Source: a candidate division TM6 bacterium GW2011_GWF2_37_49 (GTDB lineage: Bacteria > Babelota > Babeliae > Babelales > RVW-14). From it: a stretch of 64,000 nucleotides of DNA. Numbering within the stretch: the stretch's first letter is position 1; the number at the start of each line of letters is the position of its first letter. Location of the stretch: assembly GCA_000989955.1 (NCBI GenBank), contig LBTE01000001.1:62001-126000 (forward strand), read 5' to 3'. Of the stretch, positions 1 to 8,283 are shown piece after piece. The notes below the pieces were generated by a model. It did not search any database and had not been told where the DNA came from. It saw nothing but the letters and a program-made list of their open reading frames with translations. The translations under genes and the position numbers were made by a program.

Positions 1-1053
1 AATCAACTGCGCAAACACCGACAGGCTGGTTAATGCGGTTTGATCGTTGCTGACGGTTAAAACTAGGCACCCCAAAACGCCCTCAGCCAAAATAGCTATC
101 CATGGCACATTTGTTGAAGAGAGCTTTGTAAAAAATCTTTTGAATGGAATATGGTTATTATCGGCCAGCGTGTACAAGTTCCAACAATTTGTAGTCAAAA
201 TCGAAAAACATGCGCCTAAAATAGCCGCATAAACCGAACCATTCAGAACTCTGCCCAATATTTCCAAACTAGGCAAAGCCTTCTGTGCTAGGCCCAAAAT
301 CGGAACTTCAACACTTCCAAGCATTGCGCCAAGCGAACCATAAATTAAAAACTGAAACACCGTGTTAATCGACACAACCACAAAAAATGCGGTTAAGATA
401 ACTTTTTTTATGTTTCGAGTAGGATCATCAATCAAATGACCGACAGAACAAATAATCTCAAAGCCCATCGTTGCAAAAACGCAGAGCGGTACAATCAAAA
501 ATATGCTTGAAAAATCGGATGATCCAAACGACCAAACAGATGGATCAAACGAATAAAATCCGACGCCAAAAACAAATAAAATCGGCAATGCTTTGAGCGT
601 AGAAAAAACGTACTGAACTTTCCCGCCAACACTGGCACCGGCAAGGTTAAGCAGGATAAGCAGAAAAATAAAACAGTAATCCATGGCAATTGTCGGAACG
701 TTACTCAAAACCGAAAATTGTGCCTGAAAAAATGTATTAAATTTATGCATCAAAAGCGCAACCGACGTTGTCTTGCCAATAAAGTACCCCCAACCGCTCA
801 AAAACCCAGCCCAGTCGCTGATATATGACTTACTAAAGACATACAGGCCTCCAGATACTGGATGCAGCTTGGCAAGTGTTGCGATGCTTAAAATGATCGG
901 AAACATCAGCAGCCCTGCAAAAATATAACCCAAAAAACTGTAAGCACCGGCAATTGGAACTATCTGTTTGGAATTAATAAAAAGTCCAGCGCCTATCATC
1001 GTATTGATACATATTAAAACACCGATTAGTGGCGATATTTTATTCTTTGACAT
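1..1053 (-). CDS. APC-superfamily amino-acid permease, 3' end beyond the window
   Basis: An open frame starts at the ATG at 1053 and runs without a stop to the left edge (351 codons seen). The translation opens MSKNKISPLIGVLI, followed by a glycine-rich first helix (NTMIGAGLF) typical of APC carriers, then about nine hydrophobic segments and the loop HPVSGGLYVFSKSY, the usual APC helix 2-3 region. It is therefore an inner-membrane carrier for an amino acid or related compound; the substrate cannot be told. A GGGATAAG ribosome site precedes the start. bioY ends 24 bases upstream, so the two are probably cotranscribed, perhaps with asnA. The C-terminal helices are missing only because the window ends. 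Confidence 0.85.
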   Translation of the reverse strand, partial: MSKNKISPLIGVLICINTMIGAGLFINSKQIVPIAGAYSFLGYIFAGLLMFPIILSIATLAKLHPVSGGLYVFSKSYISDWAGFLSGWGYFIGKTTSVALLMHKFNTFFQAQFSVLSNVPTIAMDYCFIFLLILLNLAGASVGGKVQYVFSTLKALPILFVFGVGFYSFDPSVWSFGSSDFSSIFLIVPLCVFATMGFEIICSVGHLIDDPTRNIKKVILTAFFVVVSINTVFQFLIYGSLGAMLGSVEVPILGLAQKALPSLEILGRVLNGSVYAAILGACFSILTTNCWNLYTLADNNHIPFKRFFTKLSSTNVPWIAILAEGVLGCLVLTVSNDQTALTSLSVFAQLI

Positions 1054-1076
1054 AACTTATCCCAAAAGTAAGAATT

Positions 1077-1646
1077 TTATTTTTTAAATCTTGTTGCCAA
1101 CAACAGCATTATTATAGCTTTTATTACAAAGTCGCCTACAAAAAATGGATAAAAACCTATCATTAAAATTTTTTGTACCGGAACAAAACAAGCCAATCTC
1201 AATAACCCAAAAGCAAATACTATCAATGATCCAGTCCAATATTTGCATAGCAACATAAAGTTAGATTTGCGCATAAAATTGCGTGTTGTTGCCATAAAAA
1301 TCATCGCAACCAAAAACCCGATCAAATAACCACCGGTTGGGCCAAGCAAGTGAGCTGGTCCACTGCCGAAATGTGCAAAAAATGGAGCCCCAACCAAACC
1401 TTGCAAAAGATAAATAATGTAGGCATAAACAGCCATTTTGCCAAACAGCCAGGCACAAAACAAAAATGCAATTGACTGAAGGGTAAATGGAACCGGATTG
1501 AATGGCAGAGGAATGCAACACTGCGAACTAGCCGCATAAATCCATGATAATGCCAAACAAAACCCAAACAGTTTTATCCAGGATTCACTTGTAACTCTGT
1601 TGATTTCATAAACTAGGTTAATCAATTTTACTTTTAGATCTTGCAT
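1077..1646 (-). CDS. bioY: BioY biotin transporter, ECF S component
   Basis: 189 residues, close to the usual BioY length, with about six membrane segments. Family hallmarks are visible: the QCCIPLPFNPVPFTLQS stretch after the first helix and the glycine-rich GPTGGYLIGF motif near residues 102-111. BioY binds biotin in the membrane and works with the shared ECF energy module (EcfA, EcfA', EcfT), none of which is in this window. AAAGG precedes the ATG. With birA at 7472 and no bio biosynthesis genes here, this suggests that biotin is scavenged, probably from a host. The APC permease gene follows closely. Confidence 0.9.
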   Translation of the reverse strand: MQDLKVKLINLVYEINRVTSESWIKLFGFCLALSWIYAASSQCCIPLPFNPVPFTLQSIAFLFCAWLFGKMAVYAYIIYLLQGLVGAPFFAHFGSGPAHLLGPTGGYLIGFLVAMIFMATTRNFMRKSNFMLLCKYWTGSLIVFAFGLLRLACFVPVQKILMIGFYPFFVGDFVIKAIIMLLLATRFKK

Positions 1647-1737
1647 ATCAGCCTTTCGCTTTTTAAAAAATTATCCAGCGTCAGAATGATATTAAATTTT
1701 ATACGGCTTGGCAAATGCGGGTAAATATATTCTAAAT

Positions 1738-1808
1738 AAAACCGTTCAAATGGATTCGACTACGCCCTGAGCGAAGCGTAGCGGAGTCGAATTGGTACGA
1801 ACGGTTTT
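1738..1808. repeat. Imperfect palindrome between asnA and bioY
   Basis: AAAACCGTTC at 1738-1747 is matched by its complement GAACGGTTTT at 1799-1808, and between them ATTCGACT and AGTCGAAT also pair, giving a long interrupted stem with a core around CCTGAGCGAAG. A related palindrome lies at 51206-51287 and shares the TGGATTCGACT block. It sits directly after the asnA stop and could end asnA transcripts, but the T-run is poor. It looks like a dispersed REP-type repeat. Confidence 0.6.
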
Positions 1809-1825
1809 AATCGAATATCCCTTTT

Positions 1826-2866
1826 TTATAACAGCTCGACACCTTTTGCTTTGCAATCTGCTAAAATATGATCTGGCCAAATGCTTGGCTGAACCTGCCC
1901 AATGTGTTTTTTACGTAACACAAACATTGCCATGCGAGACTGCCCAATTCCGCCGCCAATGGATAGCGGCAACTTGTCCTCCAGTAGCATTCTATGAAAT
2001 AAAAACTCTTTGCGATGCTCATGGCCTTTAAGTTTTAGCTGAGCTTCCAAAGATTTTTTATCGACCCTTATACCCATCGAAGAAAGTTCAAAAGATGTCT
2101 GCAAAACTGGGTTCCAAACCAAGATATCTCCGTTAATTCCTTTAAAACCCGTATCCGTTGGCGTTGACCAGTCATCGTAGTCAGAAGCGCGACCATCGTG
2201 TGGTTTACCATCGATTAAATCGCCACCTATTCCAATTAAAAAAACAGCTCCATGAATTTTGCAAATTTCGTGCTCACGCTGCCTTGGCGTCAGATGAGGA
2301 TATTTGCTCACAAGCTCCTCGGTATGAACAAATGTAATTTTTGATGGCAGAACAGGTGAAATGTCTGAATATTTCGCACAAACGGCCTTCTCGGTCTGCT
2401 TGATGACCGAATAAATATCAGAAACAATCTTTTTTAAAAATTTGAGTGTACGATCTTGAGACGTAATAACCCTCTCCCAGTCCCACTGATCAACAAACAG
2501 TGAATGAATTTCATCCAAATCTTCATCGGCTCGAATTGCGCGCATGTCTGTAACAATACCTTCTCCAGACTTCATGCCGTATTTTGCAAGAGCCATTCGC
2601 TTCCACTTTGCAAGCGAATGCACTACGACGGCTTTTTGATCAGCATCTGATTTTACTGCAAACATCACAGGCCGCTCAATGCCGTTTAGATCATCGTTTA
2701 TACCTGTGCCATCTTTAACAAAAAGAGGTGACGTAACTTTTGTAAGATGTAGCTTTGTCGCAAGCCGTTTTTCAAAACAGGCTTTAACAAATTGAATTGA
2801 CTCTTGTACTTCTTTGAGCGATTTAGCCACAACAACACTCTCCAGTTTTTTTATCATTTTATCCAT
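1826..2866 (-). CDS. asnA: Aspartate--ammonia ligase (asparagine synthetase A)
   Basis: 346 residues; AsnA is normally about 330. The sequence follows the family along its length: the N-terminal helix region, KVTSPLFVKDGTGINDDLNG near residues 43-62, the RAIRADEDLDEIHS segment, and a C-terminal SIGGGIGQSRMAMFVLRKKHIGQVQ block belonging to the class II aminoacyl-tRNA-synthetase-like fold. It makes asparagine from aspartate, ammonia and ATP in the cytoplasm. AAGGA lies seven bases before the ATG. The start codon overlaps the stop of a 32-codon ORF (2866-2964) as TAATG. Upstream lie an Asn-rich leader and a competing hairpin, so expression is probably set by charged Asn-tRNA. Confidence 0.93.
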   Translation of the reverse strand: MDKMIKKLESVVVAKSLKEVQESIQFVKACFEKRLATKLHLTKVTSPLFVKDGTGINDDLNGIERPVMFAVKSDADQKAVVVHSLAKWKRMALAKYGMKSGEGIVTDMRAIRADEDLDEIHSLFVDQWDWERVITSQDRTLKFLKKIVSDIYSVIKQTEKAVCAKYSDISPVLPSKITFVHTEELVSKYPHLTPRQREHEICKIHGAVFLIGIGGDLIDGKPHDGRASDYDDWSTPTDTGFKGINGDILVWNPVLQTSFELSSMGIRVDKKSLEAQLKLKGHEHRKEFLFHRMLLEDKLPLSIGGGIGQSRMAMFVLRKKHIGQVQPSIWPDHILADCKAKGVELL

Positions 2867-2964
2867 TAATAAATCCTTGAATTTGGCGGATCGTAAAAAT
2901 TAAATTTCAAACATATCTCAAAAACAATCTCTAGTTGCTTATTATTACCATCGATATCATTCAT
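2866..2964 (-). CDS. Small ORF (32 codons) coupled to asnA
   Basis: ATG at 2964 is preceded by GAAAGGATTTT, a good ribosome site. The frame runs 32 codons (begins MNDIDGNNKQLEIVFEICL) to a TAA whose last base is the first base of the asnA ATG, an arrangement typical of translational coupling. It has five Asn codons, two adjacent, and no family is recognised. It lies after the attenuator, so it would be made only from read-through transcripts. It could be a small protein, a second regulatory uORF, or just a coupling device. Confidence 0.5.
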   Translation of the reverse strand: MNDIDGNNKQLEIVFEICLKFNFYDPPNSRIY

Positions 2965-2996
2965 AAAATCCTTTCGAAAAATTAGGCCTACACAAC

Positions 2997-3073
2997 AAAA
3001 AACCCCAGCCGGTTAAGCTGGGGTTAAGTTTTTACGTTTCGTTTTCAGTTCACGTGCGCAACTCAACCCCAGC
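2997..3073 (-). promoter_or_regulatory. Transcription attenuator of asnA (terminator and antiterminator)
   Basis: In minus-strand order: segment 1 (3073-3060), inside the leader just after its Asn codons, reads GCTGGGGTTGAGTT. Segment 2 (3030-3017) reads AACTTAACCCCAGC. Segment 3 (3009-3001) reads GCTGGGGTT and runs into six T (3002-2997). Segments 2 and 3 form a 9-bp GC-rich stem with a 7-base loop and T-run, an intrinsic terminator. Segments 1 and 2 can instead form 14 pairs including one G-U, which would block the terminator. A ribosome stalled on the Asn codons leaves segment 1 free (read-through); one that reaches the leader stop covers it (termination). The pairing is seen directly; the regulatory logic is inferred from known leader-peptide attenuators. 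Confidence 0.85.
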
Positions 3074-3133
3074 AATATTATTATTGCTTTGATTATTATT
3101 TTGATTGAGATTTAGGGCACTGCGTCTGAACAT
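3050..3133 (-). CDS. Asn-rich leader peptide of asnA (27 aa)
   Basis: ATG at 3133 follows an AAGGA ribosome site with six to seven A bases of spacing. The 27-codon frame ends at TGA (3050-3052). Residues 8, 10, 12-14 and 17-19 are asparagine, all AAT codons: eight of 27, including two runs of three. The run is followed by IAGVELRT, whose codons contain the first arm of the antiterminator. Composition, position upstream of an asparagine synthetase and the adjoining competing hairpins match the architecture of trp, his and leu leader peptides. The peptide itself probably has no other role. Confidence 0.85.
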   Translation of the reverse strand: MFRRSALNLNQNNNQSNNNIAGVELRT

Positions 3134-3168
3134 TTTTTTCCTTACATTAAGTTTAAATTCATGTTTTA

Positions 3169-3197
3169 AACTTAAACTTAAATAATTTTAAAGTCAA
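3169..3197 (-). promoter_or_regulatory. Candidate promoter of the asnA leader transcript
   Basis: On the minus strand TTGACT (3197-3192) lies 17 bases before TAAGTT (3174-3169) in an AT-rich stretch, about 35 bases before the leader start codon. The -35 match is good and the -10 match weak; nearby TTTAAG and TAAAAC are alternatives. Confidence 0.3.
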
Positions 3198-3240
3198 ACA
3201 CTTTACAATTACAGCACCAAACCATCCATATTCAGCTGCA

Positions 3241-3375
3241 TACATCAACCACCATCATTGAAAGCATAGAATACATAGGCCTTGCAAACAAAATGATAAG
3301 TTTTTAGACGCGGCCTGCCAGCCATTATCTGGTCGAAGTTTTCAGATGGTTTTACAAAAAACTGCAAAAAACCCC
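3241..3375 (+). repeat. 135-nt dispersed repeat, copy A
   Basis: Starts TACATCAACC, has the central block AGTTTTTAGACGCGGCCTGC, and ends in ACTGCAAAAAAC. It is 135 nt between the conserved ends, like ten other copies in the window. It lies between the asnA leader promoter and the secreted protein gene at 3599. A short CCAG/CTGG inverted repeat sits in the centre. Confidence 0.75.
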
Positions 3376-3598
3376 CTCATTTTGAAAGTTTCGATCAGAA
3401 GCCAATCTTGAAAACCATAAATTTCATGCTCGATTTGAATGATTTCTTCAAATAAAACAATCAAAAACATCGCTTTTCATACAAAATTAGGCATTTTTGA
3501 GTGATTTTAGCACTTATAAAATTATTTACAAATAGAATATTTATGATATCATGGGTGTATGGTAGTAATTTAAATTAAATGAATTGGGGGAAAGTTTT

Positions 3599-4249
3599 AT
3601 GAAGAATAATTTAATATTTTTATCACTATTACTTGTATCTTGTTCAATGAGCAGCGTACAAATCAATGCAGCACAACAACCGCAATCAACTGGCGGTAAA
3701 ATTTGGGAACTGTCAAAAACCGTTTTAAAAGGTGGACTAAAGCTAACAGCACGAATCGGCTGGGAAACAATTAAATTTACTCCAAAATTTATATTCTTTC
3801 CGATCAAGCACTTGTATTCCATGGGGAAGAACTTGGGCGATGCATTTGAAAAAAAAGATTTTAAACAAATAATTTGTGCTATTTATGAAGGAACTGCTGT
3901 TTTATTGTGGTTAGGCGCATTGATATTTTTAATGCACGGTGCTACGGTTGCAGCTCAATTTTTTGCAGAAAACGGGATTGTCTCAACTGAAACCGCTGCT
4001 GGATTTGAAATTGTTAACAATTATACGTGGATGAATCCATATTTTCAAAGCATCTTGGGGTACATTAAAACTTTTACAGCATACGAATTAGGCATGCTTA
4101 AAGATTGCATGAGTTCAGGCCTCAAGAATTTGCCTGGCTGCCTAGGAAATATGGCAATGCAAACAATAAAAGCATCATATTACACAACAAAAGCCATGAT
4201 TTTTTCTGGAGTAAGATTGATTTGTTCAAAGATTGGGTTAGTTCAGTAA
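3599..4249 (+). CDS. Secreted or lipoprotein of unknown function
   Basis: 216 residues from the ATG at 3599, chosen because GGGGGA lies eight bases before it; an in-frame TTG at 3584 overlaps that ribosome site. The N-terminus MKNNLIFLSLLLVSCS is a signal peptide with a possible lipobox ending at Cys15. The rest is basic and amphipathic, with one clear membrane segment near residues 100-125 (GTAVLLWLGALIFLMHG). No family is recognised. It probably sits in the cell envelope. A strong hairpin at 4264-4312 ends it. Confidence 0.75.
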   Translation: MKNNLIFLSLLLVSCSMSSVQINAAQQPQSTGGKIWELSKTVLKGGLKLTARIGWETIKFTPKFIFFPIKHLYSMGKNLGDAFEKKDFKQIICAIYEGTAVLLWLGALIFLMHGATVAAQFFAENGIVSTETAAGFEIVNNYTWMNPYFQSILGYIKTFTAYELGMLKDCMSSGLKNLPGCLGNMAMQTIKASYYTTKAMIFSGVRLICSKIGLVQ

Positions 4250-4263
4250 TTTTTGATTAAGCT

Positions 4264-4312
4264 AAAAATATAAAACGGCCACGTCAATAAAGCGTGGCCG
4301 TTTTATATTTTT
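4264..4312. terminator. Bidirectional intrinsic terminator, 20-bp stem
   Basis: AAAAATATAAAACGGCCACG (4264-4283) is perfectly complementary to 4293-4312 across a 9-base loop. The AT-rich outer part gives a T-tract on both strands, so it can end both the plus gene stopping at 4249 and the minus gene whose stop codon (4311-4313) overlaps the stem. Confidence 0.85.
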
Positions 4313-5516
4313 AGAGATTTACATTCGCATACAAAAGCTTACCAGATTCAAGCGAAATGCTTGCACCAGGAAGAATTTCTATGTCTAAGTCGTTTGCAGG
4401 ATTACCATTTCCAAGCAAGAATGCTTGCGATAAGCTTACGGCGCCATCATTGTACACGTGATTTTGACCGTTAACAATAAGCGTTCCAGTCGTCAATTGC
4501 ATGCCAGTTATTGTGGTTCTAAGTGTACATCCATTCAAATATAAAATTGAACTGTCATCCATGTATAACAAATCACGCCTATCATTTGAAGGACTGTAAC
4601 TAAATGTAATTCCCGTATCAAACATTACTGTACGTGATATAGAAAATGTCTGCGAAGACTCAAAATTAAACCCTTCAAATCCAGATATAGTTGAATCTAT
4701 CATCTGCAGCCCACCATTTTTAAATCTGTAGTTATCTGTTAAAAATAGATTGCAGTTTTGTAGGATAAGGTTGGTATCAGCCGTTTTACATGCCAAATTT
4801 TGACCACCTATTCCATAAAAAACAACATTATTAATCGTCAATTGACCGGCGTCTATGTTAACGTATGCCCCAGGATTCATGCTCACCGTATATCCATAAC
4901 CATTAATAATAACTTCGCCGGCAAGATTTAGAGGCTTATAAAGTGCTCTATTATCGGTTATTTCGATGGTAGAGTTAAGAAATTTTAGAGTTGCTCCAGC
5001 GGGCAAATATATCCCATTTTCATCATAATTTTTTATTACGGTATTCGCAATTTCAACGGTCTGGCCCGCCTCAATTTGTATCAAATTTGAAAAGCCTTCA
5101 GCCAGATTTATGGTATAACCATTCCCCTGAATAAATGTATAATTGGTTGAAGGCGAAGATTGAATAATAAAATGGCGGTTAGGTCCAAGTAATAAGTCTG
5201 TTTTAAGCTCGTGATAGTAAACTTGAAGCGTTATATCTCCACGATTTTCTGGAAGAAATGGCTCTGGAGCAACTTGATATGTGATGGAATTGTCGCCAGT
5301 CCAACTTGGATCCCAATTTATTGGAGAATTATTACCAGAGGTCTGAACAATAGACTCTCTGCTCCAGCCAGCTATTGAATTTGTATCTTGCAGATATAAC
5401 TTACCACCTGGAGAAATAAGAATAGATGAGCTTCGATTCGAAAATACCAAACCTCCTTGCAACACATCGATATTTATTAAAAACAGCAATAATAAAAATT
5501 TAAAAATTGCCTTCAT
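4311..5516 (-). CDS. Secreted protein, probable right-handed beta-helix
   Basis: 401 residues with a signal peptide (MKAIFKFLLLLFLINIDVLQG). The mature part is rich in Gly, Asn, Thr, Leu and Ile and shows short repeating strand-turn units (for example LILQNCNLFLTDN, LYLNGCTLRTTITG, LIVNGQNHVYN), which suggests a parallel beta-helix as in adhesins or pectate-lyase-like proteins. No catalytic motif was recognised. GGAAGGG precedes the ATG. Its stop lies inside the shared terminator. Likely exported to the cell surface or periplasm; function unknown. Confidence 0.75.
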   Translation of the reverse strand: MKAIFKFLLLLFLINIDVLQGGLVFSNRSSSILISPGGKLYLQDTNSIAGWSRESIVQTSGNNSPINWDPSWTGDNSITYQVAPEPFLPENRGDITLQVYYHELKTDLLLGPNRHFIIQSSPSTNYTFIQGNGYTINLAEGFSNLIQIEAGQTVEIANTVIKNYDENGIYLPAGATLKFLNSTIEITDNRALYKPLNLAGEVIINGYGYTVSMNPGAYVNIDAGQLTINNVVFYGIGGQNLACKTADTNLILQNCNLFLTDNYRFKNGGLQMIDSTISGFEGFNFESSQTFSISRTVMFDTGITFSYSPSNDRRDLLYMDDSSILYLNGCTLRTTITGMQLTTGTLIVNGQNHVYNDGAVSLSQAFLLGNGNPANDLDIEILPGASISLESGKLLYANVNL

Positions 5517-5667
5517 TAAAAACCCTTCCGCTTAGTACGCATTATTCATCGACCACTTCAAGACATTTTAGAAGCTATAGAAATCGAGTAAATATTAGAA
5601 TAATTAATCTGATATCATATAAAAAACGCCTAGTTTAGCATCTTTTATACAAGCCTTTTTATGACAA

Positions 5668-6405
5668 CTAAGGAAATGTTACTTTTATTTTTTTGTTTTT
5701 TTGTTCCACAAAATTATTTCGTTTGCCGACTTTTTCATGAAAAACAGTGTCTTCAAGGCAAAGCAATGATTTAGCCGCAACTCGCCTCAATTCTTTTTCT
5801 GAAATATCATTTCGTAGCACAATTTTGGGCAAAGCAACCAGATTTTTTGGCAATTCCATATCCCATGATTCGATATGATCGATATACTTGGGGCTCAGCA
5901 AAAGAACGATACTATTTTTAGGTAAAGCAAAGTTTTTATGATTAAGTGGCTTGATTTTCTTTATCCACGAACAGTAGTTGCCAACTTTTTTAAATGAATA
6001 ACAAATGTAGTCTTTGTCAGGAATAATTTTAAAATTGTTAATAGTGTTATGTTTATCAAAAACATGCTCAAGTCTTCGAGTAATTATAAGCCTGTACTTG
6101 GCCAGATCCAAATCGTCGACAGGAAATGAATAAAATCCATTATCATCGCTTACAGCAACTTTGCCATCAAAATAAACTCTGAATCCAGGCAAATCCTCGA
6201 TCGTGCTTTTTACCTGAATAAGGCCCTTGGCCACAGTCTGGTTGTCGCGTAAACCTGCTGGCAAATTTGTGACTTTTTCACTAGAATTAGGATTATTTAA
6301 CGTGCCGGAAATAGGGCTCTCGGGCATGGCATTTAAATTGCCTACCAAAAACAAAGCGCTAATTATTAAGTAAATATTGATATTAAATGTACTTTTAAGA
6401 TTCAT
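5668..6405 (-). CDS. Secreted hypothetical protein
   Basis: 245 residues from the ATG at 6405, preferred over an in-frame start at 6435 because GGGG lies before it and the protein then begins with a signal peptide (MNLKSTFNINIYLIISALFLVG). Residues of about 60-95 (LPGFRVYFDGKVAVSDDNG) resemble a carboxypeptidase-regulatory or Cna-B-like beta fold, a weak assignment. The C-terminal part is basic. No enzyme motif is visible. It ends some 150 bases before the start region of the beta-helix gene on the same strand. Confidence 0.7.
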   Translation of the reverse strand: MNLKSTFNINIYLIISALFLVGNLNAMPESPISGTLNNPNSSEKVTNLPAGLRDNQTVAKGLIQVKSTIEDLPGFRVYFDGKVAVSDDNGFYSFPVDDLDLAKYRLIITRRLEHVFDKHNTINNFKIIPDKDYICYSFKKVGNYCSWIKKIKPLNHKNFALPKNSIVLLLSPKYIDHIESWDMELPKNLVALPKIVLRNDISEKELRRVAAKSLLCLEDTVFHEKVGKRNNFVEQKNKKIKVTFP

Positions 6406-6557
6406 GCTAACCCCTATCCTATTAAATTCAGCCAAAATACTAAGATCATGGAATAATCGTATTTATGTAATTTTATATTATGATATTCTAGAATCTATAA
6501 TAATTGAAATTATTTTGAAATCAATTGTTTAGATATGTAAAACAAAGGTATTAACAG

Positions 6558-7010
6558 ATGTTTAATAAACAAAAAATATTAGATTTTTTTAATAAAATAT
6601 TAAAATCTGGTGCCTCGCCACAAAAACTTGCAATATCATGCAGCATAGGTATTTACATTGCATTTTCACCATTTCCTGGGCTTCATGCGGTAATGATTTT
6701 TCTTATTCACTGGATTCTAGGATTGAACCTTCCAATGATGTTTTTGGCAACATCGATAAACAATCCCTGGACGATTATTCCGTTTTATTCAACAGACTAC
6801 TTTTTTGGCTACTGGCTGGTACACAACGTTTTAGGCAGGAACCCCGATTTTTGCATATCTTTGGCAAAAGTCTTTGGATCTGGTAAAATATGCCTGGTAT
6901 CTTTTTTTGTTGGTGGAAACGTGCTGGGTTTAGCTGTAGCCTTAATCAGTTACCCGTTTGCAAGTTTATTATTTAAAAGGCTTTTAAAATCTGGCAAGGC
7001 GGATTTATGA
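6558..7010 (+). CDS. DUF2062 family membrane protein
   Basis: 150 residues with three or four membrane segments. The family signature is clear: SPQKLAISCSIGIYIAFSPF near residues 20-39 and INNPWTIIPFYSTDYFFGYW near residues 67-86. The molecular role of DUF2062 proteins is not established. The stop overlaps the smpB start as ATGA, so it is translationally coupled to smpB and birA. Confidence 0.85.
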   Translation: MFNKQKILDFFNKILKSGASPQKLAISCSIGIYIAFSPFPGLHAVMIFLIHWILGLNLPMMFLATSINNPWTIIPFYSTDYFFGYWLVHNVLGRNPDFCISLAKVFGSGKICLVSFFVGGNVLGLAVALISYPFASLLFKRLLKSGKADL

Positions 7011-7462
7011 AAACAGTTGCGGAGAACAAAAAAGCTCGCTTTGATTACGAAATACTTGATACGGTTGAGGCCGGTATCGAGCTACGTGGAGACGAAGTTA
7101 AGTCCATCCGCAATAATTCTGCCTCGCTTTCCGACTCTTATGCCATTGTTTCCAAAGGTCAAATCGTCCTGCTTAACTGCTACATCGCGCCGTACACGCA
7201 CTCATACGTAAAAAGCATAGACGACACCACACGTCGCAGCCGTACTTTGCTTTTGCACAAAAAAGAGATTAATAGAATGATTGGCGACGTCTCACGCAAA
7301 GGATTGACCTTAATCCCACTAAAAATGTATTTTAATGAACGAGGTTATTGCAAGGTTCTGCTTGGCCTTGCAAAACATAAAAAATCAGTAGATAAAAAGC
7401 GAGAATTAAAAGAAAAGGATATAAAAAGAGAGACTCAGAGAATAATCAGGGGCAAAATTTAA
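7007..7462 (+). CDS. smpB: SsrA-binding protein SmpB
   Basis: 151 residues, the usual SmpB length. It matches the family from the start: AENKKARFDYEILDTVEAGI, ELRGDEVKSIR, then NCYIAPYTH and the basic tail KSVDKKRELKEKDIKRE. SmpB carries tmRNA to stalled ribosomes for trans-translation. The tmRNA gene itself is not in this window. It overlaps the upstream DUF2062 gene by four bases and is followed nine bases later by birA. Confidence 0.95.
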   Translation: MKTVAENKKARFDYEILDTVEAGIELRGDEVKSIRNNSASLSDSYAIVSKGQIVLLNCYIAPYTHSYVKSIDDTTRRSRTLLLHKKEINRMIGDVSRKGLTLIPLKMYFNERGYCKVLLGLAKHKKSVDKKRELKEKDIKRETQRIIRGKI

Positions 7463-7471
7463 GGGGGGATA

Positions 7472-8230
7472 ATGATAGGTTCTAAACTTTATCGCACAAA
7501 ATCTTGTGTGGACTCGATTGCTTGGGCAAGCCAACATTTATCGGATGCACCGGACGGATCAGTATTTCTTGCGGACAGACTTGAAAGCGCCCACGGACGC
7601 AACGGCAGAATATGGCTCTGGCAGCCGGGCCAGCTGGCTGTAACAATTATTTTAAAACCAAAAACTTTTAATTTGAGCTCAGCCGAAGACCTACCCATCA
7701 GGCTAAATCAGCTAAATATGGCCATTTCGCTTGGAATTCAAACCGTTTTAGCTGAATACGGCGTGGGCCTGAGGTGGCCAAACGATTTTGTCTTGAATAA
7801 CAAAAAAGTCGGAGGTCTTCTGTTCAAAGTTGTTTGGGAAAACAACTTTCCGGCAGGTATAATTTTGGGTTTTGGAATAAACATCAATAACGAATTTAAG
7901 CCAACAGATGAGCTTTTTGACATCGCAACAAGCCTGAAACAAGAAATTGGCAAGGACCTGGACATGCGAGCCATTTATAAAAATCTTTTACATTCGATGA
8001 ATGAGTTTTATAAAAAGTGGCAGGCAGGCGCGTTTGATGAGATCTATAAATCTTGGCGCAAGGCTCAGCTGAATCTTGGCAAGAAATTAAAAATTAATTT
8101 AACCAGCAGCAAAACCATTTCTGGTACAATGCTTCAGGTCATGCCGAATGGCGATATAATCTTGATTGATGAAGCCGGCAAGCAACAAATCATTCCGTTT
8201 TATACCGTGCAAGAAACTCTTGTCGTATAG
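7472..8230 (+). CDS. birA: Biotin--[acetyl-CoA-carboxylase] ligase
   Basis: 252 residues, catalytic domain plus C-terminal SH3-like domain and no N-terminal helix-turn-helix, so an enzyme-only BirA rather than a repressor. Motifs: ESAHGRNGRIWLW (biotinyl-AMP binding loop, near residues 39-51), LRWPNDFVLNNKKVGGLL (near 102-119) and IILGFGININ. It attaches biotin to carboxylase carrier protein. A strong AAGGGGGG ribosome site precedes the start. Fits with BioY as a salvage-only biotin route. Confidence 0.93.
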   Translation: MIGSKLYRTKSCVDSIAWASQHLSDAPDGSVFLADRLESAHGRNGRIWLWQPGQLAVTIILKPKTFNLSSAEDLPIRLNQLNMAISLGIQTVLAEYGVGLRWPNDFVLNNKKVGGLLFKVVWENNFPAGIILGFGININNEFKPTDELFDIATSLKQEIGKDLDMRAIYKNLLHSMNEFYKKWQAGAFDEIYKSWRKAQLNLGKKLKINLTSSKTISGTMLQVMPNGDIILIDEAGKQQIIPFYTVQETLVV

Positions 8231-8283
8231 ACGCTTTTAGACATATTCAAATGCATCAACAGATCAGACCGCTCAACACTGAT

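Noticed and set aside
3001-3073. T-box riboswitch as explanation for the asnA leader
   Set aside because: No T-box consensus (AGGGUGGNACCGCG-like) or specifier-loop stem was seen; the Asn-rich ORF and three-segment pairing explain the region better.
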